Source: Sulfuriferula sp047300855
GTDB lineage: Bacteria > Pseudomonadota > Gammaproteobacteria > Burkholderiales > Sulfuriferulaceae
Direction of reading: 5' to 3'
NCBI RefSeq assembly: GCF_047300855.1
Contig: NZ_CP170197.1
Span: forward strand, 682,001 to 746,000
DNA: 64,000 nt
The position numbers were made by a program, and so were the translations under genes. This document shows, piece after piece, positions 40,816 through 49,335 of the stretch; position 1 is the stretch's first letter, and each line of letters starts with the position of its first letter. The notes under the pieces were generated by a model. It was not told the DNA's origin, made no database searches, and worked only from the letters and a program-made list of their open reading frames with translations.

Positions 40816-42933
40816 TTGAAAACGTTATTGCGCCTGTTGTGCAGGATACTGTTTCGGGTTGAAATTCACGGTGGCGCCAATCTGCCGGAAACCGGAAAAC
40901 TGCTGATCATCGCCAACCATGAATCGTTTCTGGATGGTTTGCTGCTGGGGCTTTTTCTGCCTATTCGCGCAACCTTTGTGGTGCACACCACAGTGCTGAA
41001 CAACCCGGTTTTCCGCTTGTTATTAGCGCGTGTGCCGCATCTGGCGGTGGATCCAACCAGCCCGCTGGCGATGAAGAAGGTCATCCGGCTGCTGGAGGCA
41101 GGTGAGCCGGTGGTGATTTTCCCGGAAGGCCGAATCACCATGACCGGCAGTCTGATGAAAGTCTATGACGGTCCGGGATTTGTTGCCGCCAAGACCGGCG
41201 CCACCATACTTCCGGTACGGCTGGACGGGGCGGCACGCTCCTACTTCAGCCGACTGTCGGGCAATCACCCGCGCAGCATTTTTCCAAAAATCACCCTATC
41301 CATTCTGCCCACAACCTCCATCGCCATGCCCGCTGCGCCCAGCGCAAAATTGCGTCGCCGCATGGCGGGAGAAGCGATGCGCCGCGTGATGCAGGAAATG
41401 CTGTTCGCCTCGCAGCCCGTGCAAACCCTGTTCAGCGCCTTGCTCGACGCAATCAAGATTCATGGACGCGGCACGCGCTTGCTGGAAGACATGCAGCAGA
41501 GGGAAGAGACCTACGGCCAGCTACTGAAAAAAAGTTTGGCATTGGGGCGTCTGGTTGGCAAGGTCAGCGCTGTCGGTGAGAACGTAGGGGTGCTGCTGCC
41601 AAACGTCACCAATACCATTTGTCTGATTTTTGGCATGAGCGCCATGCGGCGTATACCCGCCATGCTGAACTATACGGCCGGTAGTGCCGGGATGCAGAAC
41701 GCCTGCATCGCAGCCGGGGTGCATACCATCATTACATCACGTCAATTCGTGGCGGCCGCCAAACTGGCACCTGCCCTGGCAGGCCTGGAAAATCTCAATA
41801 TTGTTTATCTGGAAGACCTGCGTACGCAGTTCAGTCTGTGGGACAAGATATGGCTGATGGGTTTTGCCCGCTGGATGCCTGCTCTGGCTGTGCAGCAAGG
41901 GCAAGCAGACGATCCTGCGGTCGTGCTGTTCACTTCCGGATCGGAAGGCAAACCCAAAGGCGTGGTGCATACGCATCGCGGCATCCTGTCCAATATCGCT
42001 CAGATTCGAGCGGTGATCGACTTCTCGCCTTCCGACAAATTCATGATCTCGCTACCGCTGTTTCATGCCTTTGGATTCACGTGCGGGGGCATCATGCCAT
42101 TGGTGACGGGTTCCAGAATGTTCCTTTATCCATCGCCATTGCACTATCGCATCATCCCCGAGATCATTTACGACCGTGGCTGCACGGTGCTGTTCGGCAC
42201 CAGCACCTTTCTCGGCAACTATGCCCGATTCGCCCATCCTTACGATTTCTACAAGCTGCGTTACGTCGTGGCCGGGGCGGAAAAGCTCAACGAAGAAGTG
42301 CGCAAGACATGGATGGAGAAATTCGGCATCCGCATCCTGGAAGGCTATGGCGCCACCGAATGCGCGCCGGTGCTGGCGGTCAATACGCCGATGGCCTGCC
42401 GCGCCGGCACGGTTGGCCCGCTGCTGCCCGGCCTGGAATCCAGGATGGAAAGCGTACCCGGCATTGCACAGGGCGGCCTGCTCAGCGTGCGCGGCCCCAA
42501 TGTGATGCAAGGCTATTACCTGTTCGATAACCCCGGTGTGCTGAAGCCGCCGGCAGACGGCTGGTACAGCACCGGTGATGTAGTGGAGATCGATGCGGAC
42601 GGCTTCGTGCGCATTCTGGGCCGCGTCAAGCGCTTCGCCAAGATTGCCGGAGAAATGGTGTCGCTGGAAGTGGTGGAGCAGATCGCCAATCTTGCATCGC
42701 CGGACTGTCAACACGCTGCGACCACGCAAGTTGATCCGCAGCGCGGCGAAAATATCCTGCTGTTTACCACGGATGCAGTACTTGGCCGCGAAGCTTTGCT
42801 CAGCGCCGCGCGGCAACTGGGCAGCCCGGAACTGGCCGTAGCCCGCAAGATCATGCAGGTGGCTGAATTGCCGCTGCTGGGCACGGGAAAAATCGACTAT
42901 GTCACGCTGAAACAGATGGCGGAAGCCGCGTAA
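40816..42933 (+). CDS. aas: Bifunctional lysophospholipid acyltransferase / acyl-ACP synthetase (Aas-like)
   Basis: The product is 705 residues, like E. coli Aas (719). Residues 1-200 are a PlsC-type acyltransferase with NHESFLDGLLLG (HX4D) and FPEGRITMTG. The rest is an AMP-binding domain with VVLFTSGSEGKPKGVVHTHR, GYGATECAPVLAVN and WYSTGDVVEIDADGFVRILGR. It re-acylates lysophosphatidylethanolamine imported by LplT. TTG 40816 with GGGGAG 6 nt upstream is the best start; an in-frame TTG at 40789 lacks a ribosome site. It overlaps the amidohydrolase gene by 1 bp. Confidence 0.93.
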   Translation: MKTLLRLLCRILFRVEIHGGANLPETGKLLIIANHESFLDGLLLGLFLPIRATFVVHTTVLNNPVFRLLLARVPHLAVDPTSPLAMKKVIRLLEAGEPVVIFPEGRITMTGSLMKVYDGPGFVAAKTGATILPVRLDGAARSYFSRLSGNHPRSIFPKITLSILPTTSIAMPAAPSAKLRRRMAGEAMRRVMQEMLFASQPVQTLFSALLDAIKIHGRGTRLLEDMQQREETYGQLLKKSLALGRLVGKVSAVGENVGVLLPNVTNTICLIFGMSAMRRIPAMLNYTAGSAGMQNACIAAGVHTIITSRQFVAAAKLAPALAGLENLNIVYLEDLRTQFSLWDKIWLMGFARWMPALAVQQGQADDPAVVLFTSGSEGKPKGVVHTHRGILSNIAQIRAVIDFSPSDKFMISLPLFHAFGFTCGGIMPLVTGSRMFLYPSPLHYRIIPEIIYDRGCTVLFGTSTFLGNYARFAHPYDFYKLRYVVAGAEKLNEEVRKTWMEKFGIRILEGYGATECAPVLAVNTPMACRAGTVGPLLPGLESRMESVPGIAQGGLLSVRGPNVMQGYYLFDNPGVLKPPADGWYSTGDVVEIDADGFVRILGRVKRFAKIAGEMVSLEVVEQIANLASPDCQHAATTQVDPQRGENILLFTTDAVLGREALLSAARQLGSPELAVARKIMQVAELPLLGTGKIDYVTLKQMAEAA

Positions 42934-44168
42934 TGAAGCGCCGTGAATTTTTGGGTACGTTGGGTGCGTTAGGCTTGGGTGCTGCGGGCGTGGGCGCATG
43001 GAAATATTGGCCGGAACAGGGATTCACCAACCCATGTCTCGCCGGCCTGCCGGAAGCTGTCGCGTACCATCCGCTGATGCGCTCGGTATGGGCAGGGCTG
43101 GACCCGGCGCAAGTATGGGATAGCCATGTTCACCTGGTAGGTGAAGGAGATGCAGGCAATGGCGCATGGTTCAGCCCGGACATGAACAGCTTGGGGCATC
43201 CGTTGCTGCGCTTGCAGAAATCGTTTTATATGAACGCGGCCTGCGTCAATGAAGCTCCCGGCAAGCTCGGCACCAGCTATGTTGCCAGAATGCTGCAGCA
43301 GATTGAAAGCCTGCCGGCAGGCTACAAAGCCCTGTTGTTCGCTTTCGATCTGTTTCATGACGAAGCCGGCAAGGCCGACAAGCAACGCTCCATTTTCTAC
43401 ATTTCCAACCACTATGCGGCGCAGGTTGCGCACGCCCATCCCGCAGCTTTCGAGTGGGCGGCATCCATCCACCCGTACCGGGCCGATTGTGTAGAGGCAC
43501 TGCAATCGGCACTGCGTGAAGGCGCGCGGGCCGTCAAATGGCTGCCCTCGGCCATGGGTATTGATCCCCTCTCATCACGCTGCGACCGGTTTTACGAAGC
43601 ACTGGCAGGGGCGGATATGCCCATCATCAGCCATGCCGGGCGCGAACTGGCGGTGCTGGGCGGCAATCAGGATTTCGGCAATCCATTGCGCTTGCGCCGG
43701 GCGATGGATCACGGCGTACGGGTAGTCGTCGCCCACTGCGCCTCCGATGGCAACGACCAGGATATCGATCAAGGCCCGAATGGCCCGCGCGTGCGCAGTT
43801 ATGAACTGTTCGCCCGCATGATGGACGAGCCGCGCTACGCGGATAAGCTGCATGCCGATATTTCTGCGCTGACCCAGCTCAATCGGGCCTGGGCGCTCAA
43901 GGCCGTATTGCAGCGAGACGACTGGCATCCGCGCCTGCTCAATGGTTCCGATTATCCCTTGCCCGGCGTCATGCCGTTGTTCTCTGCGACCGACATGGCG
44001 AATAGGGGTTTGCTCGATCCCGCCGCAGTGCCGGTGTTGCTGGAAGTCAGGGCGTACAATCCGCTGCTGTTCGATTTTGCGCTGAAACGTTTGCTGCACT
44101 CGGGGCTGCATCAATTCCCTGCCAGCGTATTCGAGACACGTCGTTTTTTTGAAAGGAAGTCCGCATGA
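42933..44168 (+). CDS. Tat-exported amidohydrolase family protein
   Basis: The product is 411 residues. The N-terminus MKRREFLGTLGALGLG is a Tat signal (RR-x-F-L). The TIM-barrel amidohydrolase fold is indicated by VWDSHVHLVGEG (metal HxH), ISHAGREL, VVVAHCASDG and LNGSDYPLPG (metal-binding His and Asp). It probably cleaves an ester or amide in the periplasm. It lies between aas and lplT with 1-bp and 4-bp overlaps, so it is made together with a lysophospholipid recycling system. The substrate is unknown; a role in processing lysolipid or its head group is an inference from position. Confidence 0.8.
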   Translation: MKRREFLGTLGALGLGAAGVGAWKYWPEQGFTNPCLAGLPEAVAYHPLMRSVWAGLDPAQVWDSHVHLVGEGDAGNGAWFSPDMNSLGHPLLRLQKSFYMNAACVNEAPGKLGTSYVARMLQQIESLPAGYKALLFAFDLFHDEAGKADKQRSIFYISNHYAAQVAHAHPAAFEWAASIHPYRADCVEALQSALREGARAVKWLPSAMGIDPLSSRCDRFYEALAGADMPIISHAGRELAVLGGNQDFGNPLRLRRAMDHGVRVVVAHCASDGNDQDIDQGPNGPRVRSYELFARMMDEPRYADKLHADISALTQLNRAWALKAVLQRDDWHPRLLNGSDYPLPGVMPLFSATDMANRGLLDPAAVPVLLEVRAYNPLLFDFALKRLLHSGLHQFPASVFETRRFFERKSA

Positions 44169-45364
44169 CCATTCCGAACTTCAAGGGTGGTAGCCTGTTT
44201 TCGCGCGGCATGATTGCGGTGCTGGCTGCGCAATTTCTTTCGGCGCTGGCGGATAATGCGCTGCTGTTTGCCGCCATCGCGCTGCTTAAATCGCAACAGG
44301 CGGCAACGTGGCAAACCCCGCTGCTGCAGGAAGCCTTCGTGCTTGCCTTCATCCTGCTCGCTCCATTTGTCGGGCCGTTTGCCGATTACATTCCCAAGGG
44401 CCGCGCCATGCTGCTGGCCAACGCCATGAAACTGATCGGCGCTGCCATGATGCTGTCCGGCGCACACCCGCTGCTGGCTTATAGCCTGGTCGGAATCGGC
44501 GCGGCAGCTTACTCGCCGGCCAAATACGGCATCCTGCGCGACCTGGTCAGCGTCGACAAACTGGTCAAGGCCAACAGCCTGATCGAAGGCTCGACCATCG
44601 TCGCTATTCTGCTCGGTGCAGTGCTGGGCGGCATGCTGGCGGACTGGTCGGTGCAGGGCGCGCTGACCAGCGTGGTCGGCGTCTACCTGTTGGCGGCGCT
44701 GTCCAACCTGCTGATTCCTCGCCTTCCGGCAGAGCATCCGCTGACGCAGCTCTCGCCTGTCGTACTGGTAAAGGATTTCGCCCGTGCATTGCGTACCCTG
44801 ATACGCAACCGCGACGCACGTTTTTCGCTGCTCGGGACCAGCATATTCTGGGGTGCGGGCAGCACCTTGCGCTTTTTGCTGGTGGCGTGGGTACCGGTCG
44901 CCCTGCTCATCACTGACAACACGGTGCCCGCCACCCTGAGCGGTGTCGTCGCCATTGGCATCGCTCTCGGCGCTGCCGCTGCTGCGCGCTTCGTCAATTT
45001 GCATAACGTCAATCGCGCGCTCCCCGCCGGTATCGCCATCGGTCTGCTGATCATGTTATTTGCACATGTCACCAGCATGCCAGCCACCATAGCCATGCTG
45101 ATCCTGATCGGTGCCTGTGGCGGGTTTTACGTGGTGCCGCTCAATGCTTTACTGCAGGAGCGCGGCCACGAAACCGTCGGCGCCGGTCACGCCATTGCCG
45201 TGCAGAATTTTTTCGAGAACCTGACCATGCTGCTGATGATAGGCGTGTACGTGCTGCTGATTAAATCGGGCATCTCAGTTGTCACAGCGGCAACCGGATT
45301 CGGCGCACTGGTACTGGTAGGGATAGGATTTCTGGCTTGGTGGCGGCTGGCACGCAGCGAATGA
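44165..45364 (+). CDS. lplT: Lysophospholipid transporter LplT
   Basis: The product is 399 residues with about 12 membrane helices of the major facilitator superfamily. AAQFLSALADNALLFAAIALL, FVGPFADYIPKGRAML, AYSPAKYGILRDLVSVDKLV and KANSLIEGSTIVAILLGAVLGG are typical of LplT. It flips lysophospholipids from the outer to the inner leaflet of the cytoplasmic membrane for Aas. ATG 44165 overlaps the amidohydrolase stop (ATGA). It is the last gene of the operon. Confidence 0.94.
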   Translation: MTIPNFKGGSLFSRGMIAVLAAQFLSALADNALLFAAIALLKSQQAATWQTPLLQEAFVLAFILLAPFVGPFADYIPKGRAMLLANAMKLIGAAMMLSGAHPLLAYSLVGIGAAAYSPAKYGILRDLVSVDKLVKANSLIEGSTIVAILLGAVLGGMLADWSVQGALTSVVGVYLLAALSNLLIPRLPAEHPLTQLSPVVLVKDFARALRTLIRNRDARFSLLGTSIFWGAGSTLRFLLVAWVPVALLITDNTVPATLSGVVAIGIALGAAAAARFVNLHNVNRALPAGIAIGLLIMLFAHVTSMPATIAMLILIGACGGFYVVPLNALLQERGHETVGAGHAIAVQNFFENLTMLLMIGVYVLLIKSGISVVTAATGFGALVLVGIGFLAWWRLARSE

Positions 45365-45377
45365 AATTGGCTAAACC

Positions 45378-46127
45378 TTAATTCGCCGCCTGTGGCAACT
45401 TGCCCGCTATCAGGAACATATCGATGGGAAATGTATGCAGGGCGCGGTTGTGAGCGGCATGAAAGCTGACGCGTTCGCCGGTCAGTTCGCATAACCAGGC
45501 TTCCTGGAACACGGGTTTACTCCCATTCAGTGCACGCGGTGTATACAGCGCCACATTGACGCCACCATCCGGGTCGCGTGCCGAAACATATTCGAATGCC
45601 TCAATCCCCGCCGCGCGCATACTGGCACCGAGCGCCTGGCTTGCGCCATAGTCCGACGGGCTGCTCAACACATCCCGATGCGCTGCAAACGGCGCGGCCT
45701 GGAGTTGCAGCCCCTTGTCGGTCCGGTATTCCGCGCCAAACAAAGTGTGTTGGGTATCCAGCTTGCCCGCAGGCGGCGTGACCATGCCGTACCAGAACAG
45801 GAACCGGTAATACGCGGCTTCTGCCAGCACCGTGGCGGGTTTCAACGCCCCATAAAACAGGCTGGGTGCGCTGCGTGTACCAAAGCGCGAGCCATGCTTC
45901 AGCGGCGGATAACGAAACGGTGTTGCCAGCAGATAATCCAGGCGTTCGGTCCCTGGGCGCAAACGCGGCTTGGTTGACTCCAGCAGGTCTTCCAGCACCG
46001 CCTGGCGGTCGAGCGAACTGACCAGTTGATTGGTCGCCACCTGCTCCTGGCTTTCCACCAGGCGCAGTAACTCGCCAGAAAGCCGCAGCGGTCTGGTTTC
46101 CGCCAGACATGCATCCCAGTCAATCAC
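45378..46127 (-). CDS. RES-domain toxin (NAD-degrading family)
   Basis: The product is 249 residues. RFGTRSAPSLFYGALKPATVLAEAAYYR gives the conserved Arg-Ser-Glu-containing region of RES domains, followed by FEYVSARDPDGGVNVALYTP. RES toxins break down NAD+ and are neutralised by an Xre/DUF2384 antitoxin encoded just upstream, exactly as here: the GTG at 46127 begins right after the antitoxin stop. It is complete, with no frameshift. It marks the start of an accessory patch after lplT. Confidence 0.87.
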   Translation of the reverse strand: MIDWDACLAETRPLRLSGELLRLVESQEQVATNQLVSSLDRQAVLEDLLESTKPRLRPGTERLDYLLATPFRYPPLKHGSRFGTRSAPSLFYGALKPATVLAEAAYYRFLFWYGMVTPPAGKLDTQHTLFGAEYRTDKGLQLQAAPFAAHRDVLSSPSDYGASQALGASMRAAGIEAFEYVSARDPDGGVNVALYTPRALNGSKPVFQEAWLCELTGERVSFHAAHNRALHTFPIDMFLIAGKLPQAAN

Positions 46128-46487
46128 TTACAGCTTGCCCCGCATGGCATCCAGATATTCCAGCACGGTGGTAAGCCCTTGTACGGTTTTGACCTGCTCG
46201 CCCGGAATCCCGCCCGTATGCAGGTTTTCGGTCTGCATCCAGTGCCGCATCTGCTCGGGGTTGCCGCCAACCAGCACATACAGCGCGCGGTAACAGCGGA
46301 TGAACAGCAGCGCCAGTTCCCCCGCCTTGCTGCCTGGGTCGATGCCGCCCCGGCTGATGGCGGTGCGGTTCTTGCCAATGATCTCGCCCAGGTCAGCCTG
46401 ACTCATGCCCAAATGCTTGCCGGCATTGGTCAAGGCTTCGGACAGTACACTGGATTGATCGATGTTGGGTGCGAGTGCCAGGTTCAT
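46128..46487 (-). CDS. Xre/MbcA-ParS type antitoxin of the RES toxin
   Basis: The product is 119 residues. The N-terminal helix-turn-helix (LSEALTNAGKHLGMSQADLGEIIGKNRTAIS) and C-terminal DUF2384-like domain (LFIRCYRALYVLVGGNPEQMRHWMQTEN) are the standard layout of RES-partner antitoxins. The ATG at 46487 has AGGAGC 5 nt upstream. It probably represses the operon together with the toxin. Confidence 0.87.
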   Translation of the reverse strand: MNLALAPNIDQSSVLSEALTNAGKHLGMSQADLGEIIGKNRTAISRGGIDPGSKAGELALLFIRCYRALYVLVGGNPEQMRHWMQTENLHTGGIPGEQVKTVQGLTTVLEYLDAMRGKL

Positions 46488-46832
46488 GGGGTGCTCCTGA
46501 TTCAGTACAAGAATTATTGTCAATTTAGCACATTTTATGTGTTATTTGTTTAATTTGCACAAAATAACAGGTTTAACGAACTCCAATGACAAAGAGCACA
46601 GATTAAGCGTCAACAGCTACAGTCAGCCATCTCTCCGGTCTATACACACACGAGCAAAAAAAGAACTTGCCGCCGGGCAACCCCTGCCTGACTGTCAGAA
46701 TTATAGGTCAGACCAAAATGAGCGACAGCCATATTGGTAACAAACAAAGGATAGTAGCGAATCATTGCTTTAGACGACTTGGAGGGCTAAAGTCAGTGCC
46801 GTCTATAATTAAATCAGGTAAGTCAAGGCAAA
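46488..46832. other. Intergenic scar region between the RES module and HNH gene
   Basis: About 345 bp without a gene. It contains an IS481-type end plus half a structured repeat (46624-46690), and before the HNH gene a possible promoter: TTGGAG at 46779-46784 and TATAAT at 46804-46809, 19-bp spacing. The sequence 46488-46620 is AT-rich with no recognised feature. Confidence 0.6.
46624..46690. repeat. IS481 right-end scar fused to half of the structured repeat (copy 3)
   Basis: CAGCCATCTCTCCGGTCTATACA at 46624-46646 is identical to the last 23 bp of the IS481 element's right end. It is followed, after CA, by CACGAGCAAAAAAAGAACTTGCCGCCGGGCAACCCC, the second-hairpin half of the structured repeat seen at 30699-30738 (reverse). 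No transposase remains. It is the footprint of another IS481 insertion at the same spot of another repeat copy. Confidence 0.78.
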
Positions 46833-47531
46833 ATGAAGTTTGAATTAGAAGAAAGTCTCAGAGGCGCTCCGGACGAGGAACTGTTGGCAGACCTGCGTCG
46901 CAGCGCCAAAGCACTTAGCCGAGAGACAATCACAATGGCCGAATACGAAGAAGTAGGAAAAAGCCATCCAAGTACAATTCAACGAAGATTTGGATCATGG
47001 CGTAAGGCATTGGAACTGGCCGGCCTGCAACCTAGCAGGTCAAAAATAGGAATCACCGATGATGAACTCTTCGAAAACATTAAGGCACTCTGGATAAGCC
47101 TTGGACGCCAACCAAGATACAACGAGGTAAAAACACCTAGTTCCCAGTTCTCAGCCAGAACATATGAAAACCGATTCGGCTCATGGTCAAAGGCACTTGG
47201 CGGGTTTGTTGCTTGGGTCAATTCTGACCCCCAAGATCGGCCTCAACAAAACGTAGCGGGGGAGCAAAGTGCAGCAGATTCAACAGTGCAAACTTCCTTG
47301 GCAAAGCGCCGTACTCGTCGGGAAATATCAGATCGTCAAAGATTTCGAATCCTAGTAAGAGATGGCTTTCGATGCAAAGCTTGTGGCGCAAGTCCATTAA
47401 TGCAGTCAGGCGTTGAATTGCACGTTGATCATATTTTGCCTTGGTCAAAAGGTGGCGAGACAACCGATGACAATCTTGAAAGTAAGTGTAAACAATGCAA
47501 CCTTGGCAAGGGAAACGCATTTAATGTCTAG
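46833..47531 (+). CDS. HNH endonuclease with homing-endonuclease-associated repeats
   Basis: The product is 232 residues. Two copies of a DNA-binding repeat (STIQRRFGSWRKALELAG and RTYENRFGSWSKALGGF) precede a C-terminal HNH nuclease: FRCKACGASP (CxxC), ELHVDHILPWSKGGET (catalytic His) and NLESKCKQCNLGKGN (second CxxC). This layout is found in stand-alone, homing-like or defence-related nucleases; the target is unknown. AAGG lies 5 nt before ATG 46833. Codon use and base composition are more AT-rich than the neighbours, which supports horizontal acquisition. Confidence 0.85.
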   Translation: MKFELEESLRGAPDEELLADLRRSAKALSRETITMAEYEEVGKSHPSTIQRRFGSWRKALELAGLQPSRSKIGITDDELFENIKALWISLGRQPRYNEVKTPSSQFSARTYENRFGSWSKALGGFVAWVNSDPQDRPQQNVAGEQSAADSTVQTSLAKRRTRREISDRQRFRILVRDGFRCKACGASPLMQSGVELHVDHILPWSKGGETTDDNLESKCKQCNLGKGNAFNV

Positions 47532-47589
47532 CAATCATATATGGAAGACATGCTAAAGCGTGGCCAGACCAAGCCCAGAACAATGCCAC

Positions 47590-49275
47590 CTATCCCTGCT
47601 TTCCCCAAGAATCCTTCAGCGTAACGGTACGGTTGAATACCGGCTTGCCCGGCTGGCTGTCCACCCGGTCGGCTACGAAATAGCCGTGGCGCTCGAACTG
47701 AAAGCTGTCCTCGGCTGACGCGTTCCTGAGCGACGGTTCCAGGCAGGCGCTGATCAACGTCTTGGAATCCGGATTGAGGTCGAGCCGGTAATCCCGATCC
47801 CCGGCGCCGGGATTGGCGGCGGCGAACAGGCGGTCGTACAGGCGCACTTCGGCCTGATAGGCGTGGGCGACGGAGACCCAGTGGATATTGCCCTTGACCT
47901 TGACGCTGTCCGAACCCGGCGTGCCGGATTTGGTGTCGGGCAGGTAGGTGCAGTGCACTGCGGTGATGTGGCCGTCGGCGTCCTTGTCGCAGCCGGTACA
48001 TTCGACCACATAGCCGTAACGCAAGCGTACCTTATTACCGGGGAACAGGCGGAAATAGCCCTTGGACGGCGTCTCCATGAAGTCCTCGCGCTCGATCCAC
48101 AGTTCGCGCGACAGCGGCACGGCCCGCTTGCCGAGCTCGGGTTTGAGCGGGTGGTTGGGCGCGAAGCAGTCTTCGCTCTGTCCTTCCGGGTAATTATCAA
48201 TCACCAACTTGAGCGGATTGAGCACCGCGATGCGGCGTTCGGCGGCGATATTCAAATCCTCGCGCATGCAGTCTTCCAGCACGCTCATGTCGATCCACGA
48301 ATCCGCCTTGGACACGCCGATGCGGTCGGTGAACAGGCGGAAACCCGCTGCGGTAAAGCCGCGTCGGCGCGCGCCCACCAGCGTCGGCATGCGCGGGTCG
48401 TCCCAGCCATCGACATGACCGCCTTCCACCAGATCGATCAGCTTGCGCTTGGACAGCACCACATAAGTGAGGTTGAGACGCGAGAATTCGATCTGCTGCG
48501 GGTGCCAGCCGATCAGCGGCTGCAGCTGGTCGAGCACCCAGTCGTACAGCGGGCGATGGTCCTCGAATTCCAGCGTGCACACGGAGTGGGTGATATGCTC
48601 GAGTGCGTCGGATACGCAGTGGGTGTAATCGTACAACGGATAGATGCACCATTCGTTGCCGGTGCGGTGATGCTCGGCGTGGCGGATGCGGTAGATCACC
48701 GGATCGCGTAAATTGAAATTGGGCGAGGCCATGTCGATTTTTGCACGCAGCACATGCGCGCCGTCGGCGAATTCACCTGCTTTCATGCGCCGGAACAGGT
48801 CGAGATTTTCTGCCACGCTGCGCTCGCGGTAGGGGCTGTTCTCGCCCGGTTCGATGTGACTGCCGCGCAGCGCGCGCATTTCTTCGGCGCTCAGGCTGTC
48901 CACATAGGCCAGATCCTGCTCGATCAGGTATTCGGCGAAGGTGTAGAGTTTGGCGAAATAATCCGAGGCGAAATATTGATGCTCGCCCCAGTCGAAACCC
49001 AGCCAGCGCACTGCATCGAGAATGGAGTCCACATACTCCTGCTCTTCTTTTTCCGGATTGGTGTCGTCGAAGCGCAGGTGGCACACGCCGTTGTAATCGC
49101 GCGCCAAGCCGAAATTCAGGCAGATGGATTTGGCGTGGCCATAATGCAGATAGCCGTTCGGCTCCGGCGGAAAACGCGTGGCGACGCGGCCGCCCCATTT
49201 GTCGCTGGCGATGTCGTCGGCAATAATGTTGCGGATGAAATTGGTCGCGGGGATTTTTTCGGCTGGTTCGGACAT
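47590..49275 (-). CDS. glnS: Glutaminyl-tRNA synthetase
   Basis: The product is 561 residues. The class I HIGH motif is in FPPEPNGYLHYGHAKSICLN and the KMSKS equivalent in TYVVLSKRKLIDLVEGG (VLSKR). FDDTNPEKEEQEYVDSI and the C-terminal anticodon-binding barrel are typical of proteobacterial GlnRS. It charges tRNA-Gln directly. It starts at ATG 49275 and is divergent from the TRAP binding-protein gene, 60 bp away. Confidence 0.97.
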   Translation of the reverse strand: MSEPAEKIPATNFIRNIIADDIASDKWGGRVATRFPPEPNGYLHYGHAKSICLNFGLARDYNGVCHLRFDDTNPEKEEQEYVDSILDAVRWLGFDWGEHQYFASDYFAKLYTFAEYLIEQDLAYVDSLSAEEMRALRGSHIEPGENSPYRERSVAENLDLFRRMKAGEFADGAHVLRAKIDMASPNFNLRDPVIYRIRHAEHHRTGNEWCIYPLYDYTHCVSDALEHITHSVCTLEFEDHRPLYDWVLDQLQPLIGWHPQQIEFSRLNLTYVVLSKRKLIDLVEGGHVDGWDDPRMPTLVGARRRGFTAAGFRLFTDRIGVSKADSWIDMSVLEDCMREDLNIAAERRIAVLNPLKLVIDNYPEGQSEDCFAPNHPLKPELGKRAVPLSRELWIEREDFMETPSKGYFRLFPGNKVRLRYGYVVECTGCDKDADGHITAVHCTYLPDTKSGTPGSDSVKVKGNIHWVSVAHAYQAEVRLYDRLFAAANPGAGDRDYRLDLNPDSKTLISACLEPSLRNASAEDSFQFERHGYFVADRVDSQPGKPVFNRTVTLKDSWGKQG

Positions 49276-49335
49276 GTTCGAAGGTTCGGGAGTTTGGTCT
49301 TTATAATTTTACCCGCTAAACACGGGAGGATAACA

